A stretch of DNA of 10,106 nt, taken from positions 25,742-35,847 of the forward strand of contig NZ_QUIV01000032.1 of NCBI RefSeq assembly GCF_003480315.1. The letters run 5' to 3'. The stretch is from Clostridium sp. AM33-3 (GTDB lineage: Bacteria > Bacillota > Clostridia > Lachnospirales > Lachnospiraceae). Of the stretch, positions 6,949 to 10,106 are shown one piece after another. Position numbers and translations under genes: made by a program. Numbering within the stretch: position 1 is the first letter of the stretch; every line of letters starts with the position of its first letter. Under the pieces are notes generated by a model, which saw only the letters and a list, made by a program, of their open reading frames with translations, had not been told where the DNA came from and ran no database searches.

Positions 6949-6955
6949 TTTTTCA

Positions 6956-8731
6956 ATGGATCGGATTGGTTTGATTTGTCGTTATATAAAAGAAGATCCG
7001 CGCAGCACGCAGAGGGATCTGGCGCAGAAAACGGGGTTTTCCGTCGGAACGGTGAACACCTTAATTAAGGAGGCTATGCAAAAACGGCTCATTGCCCAGG
7101 GCAAAAGTGTGGCAGGCACCTATGAGCTGACGGGAGCTGGGGATGAGTTTCTGGATCAGTTTAAGGTGGACGGTGCGCTGATCATTGCTGCAGGATTTGG
7201 TTCCCGCTTTGTTCCGCTTACGTTTGAAACACCGAAAGGGCTGCTGGAGGTGTTCGGTGAGCGGATGATCGAGCGCCAGATCCGGCAGCTGCATGAGGCC
7301 GGCATCACGGACATTACCATTGCCGTAGGGTATCTGAAGGAAAAGTTTGAATACCTGATCGACAAGTATCAGGTAAAGCTGCTTTATAATCCGGAATATG
7401 CCAGCAAGAATACGCTGACCACCATTTACCGCGCCAGAAAGGTGCTAGCGGGCAAAAACATGTACATTCTTTCTTCCGACAACTGGCTGCGGGACAATAT
7501 GTTCCACGCTTACGAGTGCGGTGCCTGGTATGCTTCTTCTTATATGGAAGGGGATACGTCGGAATGGTGTCTTTCCTTTAACAAAAAGGGACGCATCACC
7601 CATGTGGAAGTGGGCGGGCACGATTCCTGGGTCATGTACGGACCGGTGTTCTTTTCTGCATCGTTCTCCGAACAGTTTCTGCCTCTTCTGGAGCAGTATT
7701 ACCACACCCCCGGCACGGAGCAGTTTTACTGGGAGAATGTGCTGATCGAGCACCTGGATACGCTGGAGATGGATATCAACCGGCAGCCGGAGCATCAGAT
7801 TTATGAATTTGAAAATCTGGAGGAGCTGCGCCGGTTTGACCCCCGCTACCAAAATCATTCTGATAATACCGCGCTGGAGCTGGTTTCTCAGGTTTTTGAA
7901 GTGCCGGAGTCAGAGATCCACGATATCCGCTGTCTGAAATCCGGAATGACCAACAAATCTTTCCTGTTCCAGCTGCAGGGCAGACATTATATCTGCCGCA
8001 TTCCCGGCCCGGGTACCGAACTGCTGATCAACCGGAAGGAGGAGGCGGAGGTATACCGCACCATCCAGCCGCTGCATATTTCGGAGCATATCATCTATAT
8101 GAACGGCGATACCGGCTACAAGATTGCCGAATACTATGAGGGAGCGCGCAATTCCCGGGCGGATGACTGGGAGGATGTCGCAAAATGCATGGAGCTGGTA
8201 CAGCGCCTGCACAATTCCGGGCTGACCGTAGCTCATGAATTTAATATCCGGGAGCGGATTGCATTCTATGAGGGGCTATGCGCAGCACATGGCGGCACCC
8301 GTTTTGAGGATTATGCCGAGGTCCGCAGTCACATGAACGAGCTGATGGATCAGCTGGATGCCATGCAGCGTCCAAGGGTTCTCTCTCACATTGACAGTGT
8401 GGCCGATAACTTCCTGTTCCTGCCGGACGGTTCTGTGCGCCTCATTGACTGGGAATATGCCGGAATGTGCGATCCGCTGATCGATCTCAGCATGTGTGCC
8501 ATCTATTCCTATTATGATGAAGCAGCAACCGAAAAGCTGATGCAGATTTATTTCGGGCGGGAACCGGAGACAAAAGAACGCAAAATCGTTTATTCCTACA
8601 TTGCGCTGGGCGGATTCTTGTGGGCGCTGTGGGCCGTATATAAGGCTTCTCTGGGAGAAGAGTTTGGAGAATATACGCTCATCATGTACCGGTATGCGAA
8701 AACCTATTACAAAAAGGTTTGTTTGTTGTAA
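6956..8731 (+). CDS. Winged-helix + LicC-like cytidylyltransferase + LicA-like choline kinase fusion
   Basis: This 591-aa three-part protein starts with a MarR-like winged helix-turn-helix at residues 1-68 (recognition helix about 27-42, GFSVGTVNTLIKEA). Residues 73-295 form a nucleotidyltransferase of the LicC type: LIIAAGFGSRF with Gly80-Gly82-Arg84, ETPKGLLEVFG with Lys94, and a metal-site Asp175 in SSDNW. Residues 305-591 form a choline/ethanolamine-kinase-like phosphotransferase: GMTNKSFLF (330-338), YICRIPGPGTE, catalytic loop HIDSVADNFLF (His478, Asp480, Asn485) and metal-binding Asp498 in LIDWEYAG. Together the enzymes would phosphorylate choline and activate it to CDP-choline in the cytoplasm, for transfer to a surface polymer by a LicD-type enzyme not present here. 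The winged helix may regulate transcription or sense substrate; that is inference. Ethanolamine or another amino alcohol is an alternative substrate. The next gene, a cell-wall-binding repeat protein 109 bp downstream, fits a phosphocholine theme. Confidence 0.9.
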   Translation: MDRIGLICRYIKEDPRSTQRDLAQKTGFSVGTVNTLIKEAMQKRLIAQGKSVAGTYELTGAGDEFLDQFKVDGALIIAAGFGSRFVPLTFETPKGLLEVFGERMIERQIRQLHEAGITDITIAVGYLKEKFEYLIDKYQVKLLYNPEYASKNTLTTIYRARKVLAGKNMYILSSDNWLRDNMFHAYECGAWYASSYMEGDTSEWCLSFNKKGRITHVEVGGHDSWVMYGPVFFSASFSEQFLPLLEQYYHTPGTEQFYWENVLIEHLDTLEMDINRQPEHQIYEFENLEELRRFDPRYQNHSDNTALELVSQVFEVPESEIHDIRCLKSGMTNKSFLFQLQGRHYICRIPGPGTELLINRKEEAEVYRTIQPLHISEHIIYMNGDTGYKIAEYYEGARNSRADDWEDVAKCMELVQRLHNSGLTVAHEFNIRERIAFYEGLCAAHGGTRFEDYAEVRSHMNELMDQLDAMQRPRVLSHIDSVADNFLFLPDGSVRLIDWEYAGMCDPLIDLSMCAIYSYYDEAATEKLMQIYFGREPETKERKIVYSYIALGGFLWALWAVYKASLGEEFGEYTLIMYRYAKTYYKKVCLL

Positions 8732-8739
8732 GAAAAATG

Positions 8740-8770
8740 TTACCATTTTCAGACAGGGCTATGCTATAAT
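8740..8770 (+). promoter_or_regulatory. Extended -10 promoter of the downstream repeat-protein gene
   Basis: TGCTATAAT at 8762-8770 is a perfect extended -10. A weak -35 (TTACCA, 8740-8745) lies at 19 bp. The leader would be about 64 bases. No terminator separates this gene from the upstream one, so read-through may add to expression. Confidence 0.65.
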
Positions 8771-8829
8771 CGAAATATCGAAGGATTGCAGGCACCAGAG
8801 ACACGCCGCGATCATGTATTGTACGAAAC

Positions 8830-8835
8830 AGGAGG
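8830..8835 (+). promoter_or_regulatory. Ribosome binding site deciding the start at 8841
   Basis: AGGAGG stands 5 bases before the ATG that opens a signal peptide. The open frame continuing upstream to 8601 overlaps the previous gene and lacks such a site. Confidence 0.85.
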
Positions 8836-8840
8836 ATGGT

Positions 8841-10025
8841 ATGAAGCACGCAAAAAGACTGACAGCAGCAGCCATGGCCGGATTCATCGGTGCTATAAGC
8901 CTTTTTTCCGGCGTAACTGCTTACGCTGCCACCGGATGGCAGCAGAATGGCAGCACCTATTACTATTATGACGCGAACGGGGAATTGCACAAGGGCTGGC
9001 TCAACACAGAAAACGGCTATTATTATCTGAATTTATCCACTGGCAAGATGACGGTTGGCTGGGAGAAGATCAACAATAAGTGGTACTATTTCCAGGGCAA
9101 CGGCGTTATGGCGACCGGATGGGTGAAGGACAACGGCAAGTATTACTACCTGCTGACTGACGGCACCATGCACACCGGCTGGGTAAGCATTGACAATGTC
9201 TACTACTACCTGGGCGACAGCGGTGCCATGGCCACCGGCTGGGTCAACATGGACAACGGCTGGTATTACTTTGACCCAAATGACGGAAAATGCACCGTGG
9301 ATCTCGCAAGAGAGATCAATGACAGCTGGTATATGTTCGGCAAGGATGGAAAGATGCTCACCGGATGGCAGCAGGTGGATGGCGCATACTACTATTTCCA
9401 CACCGATGGCCGGATGCTCATCGGATGGCTCAGTGACGGCACCAACAGCTACTACATGGATCCGGCAAACGGACGCATGTCTACCGGCTGGAAGCAGATT
9501 GAAGGTTCTTATTACTATTTCAACAATTCCGGTCACAAGCTGACCGGATGGATCCAGGTAGACGGGACCTACTATTATCTGAATCCGTCTGACAAGGGAC
9601 GCATGGCAGCAAACACCACGCTGAAGATTGACGGCATTTCTTACACCTTTGCCGCAAATGGTGCCTGTACCACCAGCGGAGGCAATGCCCTGAACGTAAA
9701 TGGCAATACTTCCGGCAATAACAATACCACTGCCATTCCGGGAAGCAATTCCTCAAACAGCAGCGCTCCGGGAAGCAGTACAGCTTCTTCTGCCTCTCCT
9801 TCTGCTTCTCCGGGCAGTACATCCGGAAGCACTACGCCAGGAAGCTCCTCTTCGAATCAGAGCAACAACGAATATGTTTCCACCGGTCCGGCTACCGGCC
9901 AGAGCGATCCCAGCTTTAACGGCGTTGCTCCTTCCGGAAGCACGAGCCAGAGCAGCTCCGGCAGCAGCTCCAATTATGTGAATGGCCTGCTAAAAGCCGG
10001 CCTGACTACAGGTCCAAGACCTTAA
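8841..10025 (+). CDS. Cell-wall (choline)-binding repeat protein with Ser-rich tail
   Basis: This 394-aa secreted protein has a Sec signal peptide (MKHAKR, then a hydrophobic core, cut probably after AYA at residue 29). About twelve tandem CW_binding repeats of roughly 20 residues follow over residues 31-275, such as GWVSIDNVYYYLGDSGAMAT and GWQQVDGAYYYFHTDGRMLI. The seventh and last are degenerate. The final 115 or so residues are a low-complexity Ser/Thr/Gly/Asn/Pro tail without LPXTG motif, membrane anchor or enzyme domain. In choline-binding proteins such repeats stack into a solenoid that holds choline between aromatic residues, so it likely binds the cell's own phosphocholine polymer. 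Unlike the two large paralogues, its repeats are regular and not acidic, so it belongs to a different subgroup. It has its own promoter but lies directly after the choline-activation gene. Its partner or function at the surface is unknown. Confidence 0.88.
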   Translation: MKHAKRLTAAAMAGFIGAISLFSGVTAYAATGWQQNGSTYYYYDANGELHKGWLNTENGYYYLNLSTGKMTVGWEKINNKWYYFQGNGVMATGWVKDNGKYYYLLTDGTMHTGWVSIDNVYYYLGDSGAMATGWVNMDNGWYYFDPNDGKCTVDLAREINDSWYMFGKDGKMLTGWQQVDGAYYYFHTDGRMLIGWLSDGTNSYYMDPANGRMSTGWKQIEGSYYYFNNSGHKLTGWIQVDGTYYYLNPSDKGRMAANTTLKIDGISYTFAANGACTTSGGNALNVNGNTSGNNNTTAIPGSNSSNSSAPGSSTASSASPSASPGSTSGSTTPGSSSSNQSNNEYVSTGPATGQSDPSFNGVAPSGSTSQSSSGSSSNYVNGLLKAGLTTGPRP

Positions 10026-10042
10026 GACCGTACTGTAAAACA

Positions 10043-10081
10043 AAAATGGGGCTGTCGCACTAACGTGCGGCAGCTCATTTT
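10043..10081 (+). terminator. Rho-independent terminator after the repeat-protein gene
   Basis: A stem of about 16 bp (AAAATGGGGCTGTCGCAC side, one bulged G, 4-base loop, partner ending CAGCTCATTTT) begins 18 bases after the stop at 10025. It is followed by a short T-rich run. Confidence 0.8.
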
Positions 10082-10106
10082 ATATATCCAACACAAAACG
10101 CCGAGC

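Larger units (their letters stand above)
6568..6955. other. Divergent intergenic region between paralogue B and the licC/licA-like gene
   Basis: These 388 bases hold no convincing gene. They contain the minus-strand promoter at 6636-6664, a middle part with repeated motifs at 6759-6840, and a plus-strand promoter near 6898-6903. Short reading frames across it have no good start or known motif. Since both flanking genes are read outward from here, shared control is possible. Confidence 0.6.

Noticed and set aside
6863..6955. In-frame TTG-initiated extension of the licC/licA-like protein (Cys/Phe-rich)
   Set aside because: It precedes the likely -10 element, lacks a ribosome binding site, and the ATG at 6956 has a well-spaced GGAGG and starts the winged helix cleanly.
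8276..8746. Minus-strand open frame opposite the kinase domain
   Set aside because: It is antisense to a clear coding region and has no initiation signal or recognisable domain.
8601..8840. Upstream open extension of the third repeat protein
   Set aside because: It overlaps the previous gene in another frame. The signal peptide and AGGAGG place the start at 8841.
8933..9665. Possible CRISPR-like or tandem DNA repeat array
   Set aside because: The periodicity of about 60 bases reflects protein-level cell-wall-binding repeats. The DNA copies are divergent and there are no identical repeats with unique spacers.

Overview
The window looks like chromosomal DNA from a Gram-positive Clostridia-type bacterium. 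A gut Lachnospiraceae-like organism is my best guess, from overall style rather than a marker gene. The supporting signs are strong AGGAGG-type ribosome binding sites, TATAAT promoters, U-tract terminators, Sec signal peptides without outer-membrane features, and three proteins built from aromatic/glycine cell-wall-binding (choline-binding type) repeats. No rRNA, tRNA, CRISPR array or insertion sequence was seen.

Layout. Positions 1-1675 (+) hold the 3' part of a large, Asp-rich cell-wall-binding repeat protein whose start lies off the left edge. A strong terminator follows. On the minus strand come a 267-aa tyrosine recombinase (1758-2561), a 226-bp non-coding stretch with a GC-rich palindrome, and a Wzy/O-antigen-ligase-like membrane protein (2836-4512) with its own promoter and terminator. 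Next, also on the minus strand, is a complete paralogue of the first protein (4801-6567) with a near-consensus promoter. A 388-bp divergent intergenic region carries helically phased short repeats. On the plus strand follow a three-domain protein (6956-8731; winged helix + LicC-like cytidylyltransferase + LicA-like choline kinase) and a third, non-acidic cell-wall-binding repeat protein (8841-10025), then a terminator.

How the genes may fit together. The LicC/LicA fusion should make CDP-choline from choline, which would be used to put phosphocholine on a surface polymer. The repeat proteins are of the type that can dock on phosphocholine. A Wzy/TacL-like protein could polymerise or ligate such a polymer. 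The window therefore looks like part of a phosphocholine surface-decoration locus. The choline transporter and LicD-type transferase are not in the window.

The most notable feature is that the two Asp-rich paralogues face each other, and their conserved 5' parts form inverted repeats: three perfect blocks of 41, 39 and 40 bp in one continuous register. These bracket the recombinase and the Wzy-like gene. The layout resembles recombinase-associated inversion systems such as the pneumococcal hsdS/CreX locus. It could exchange the variable 3' parts of two surface proteins in frame. Inversion itself is inferred, not observed.
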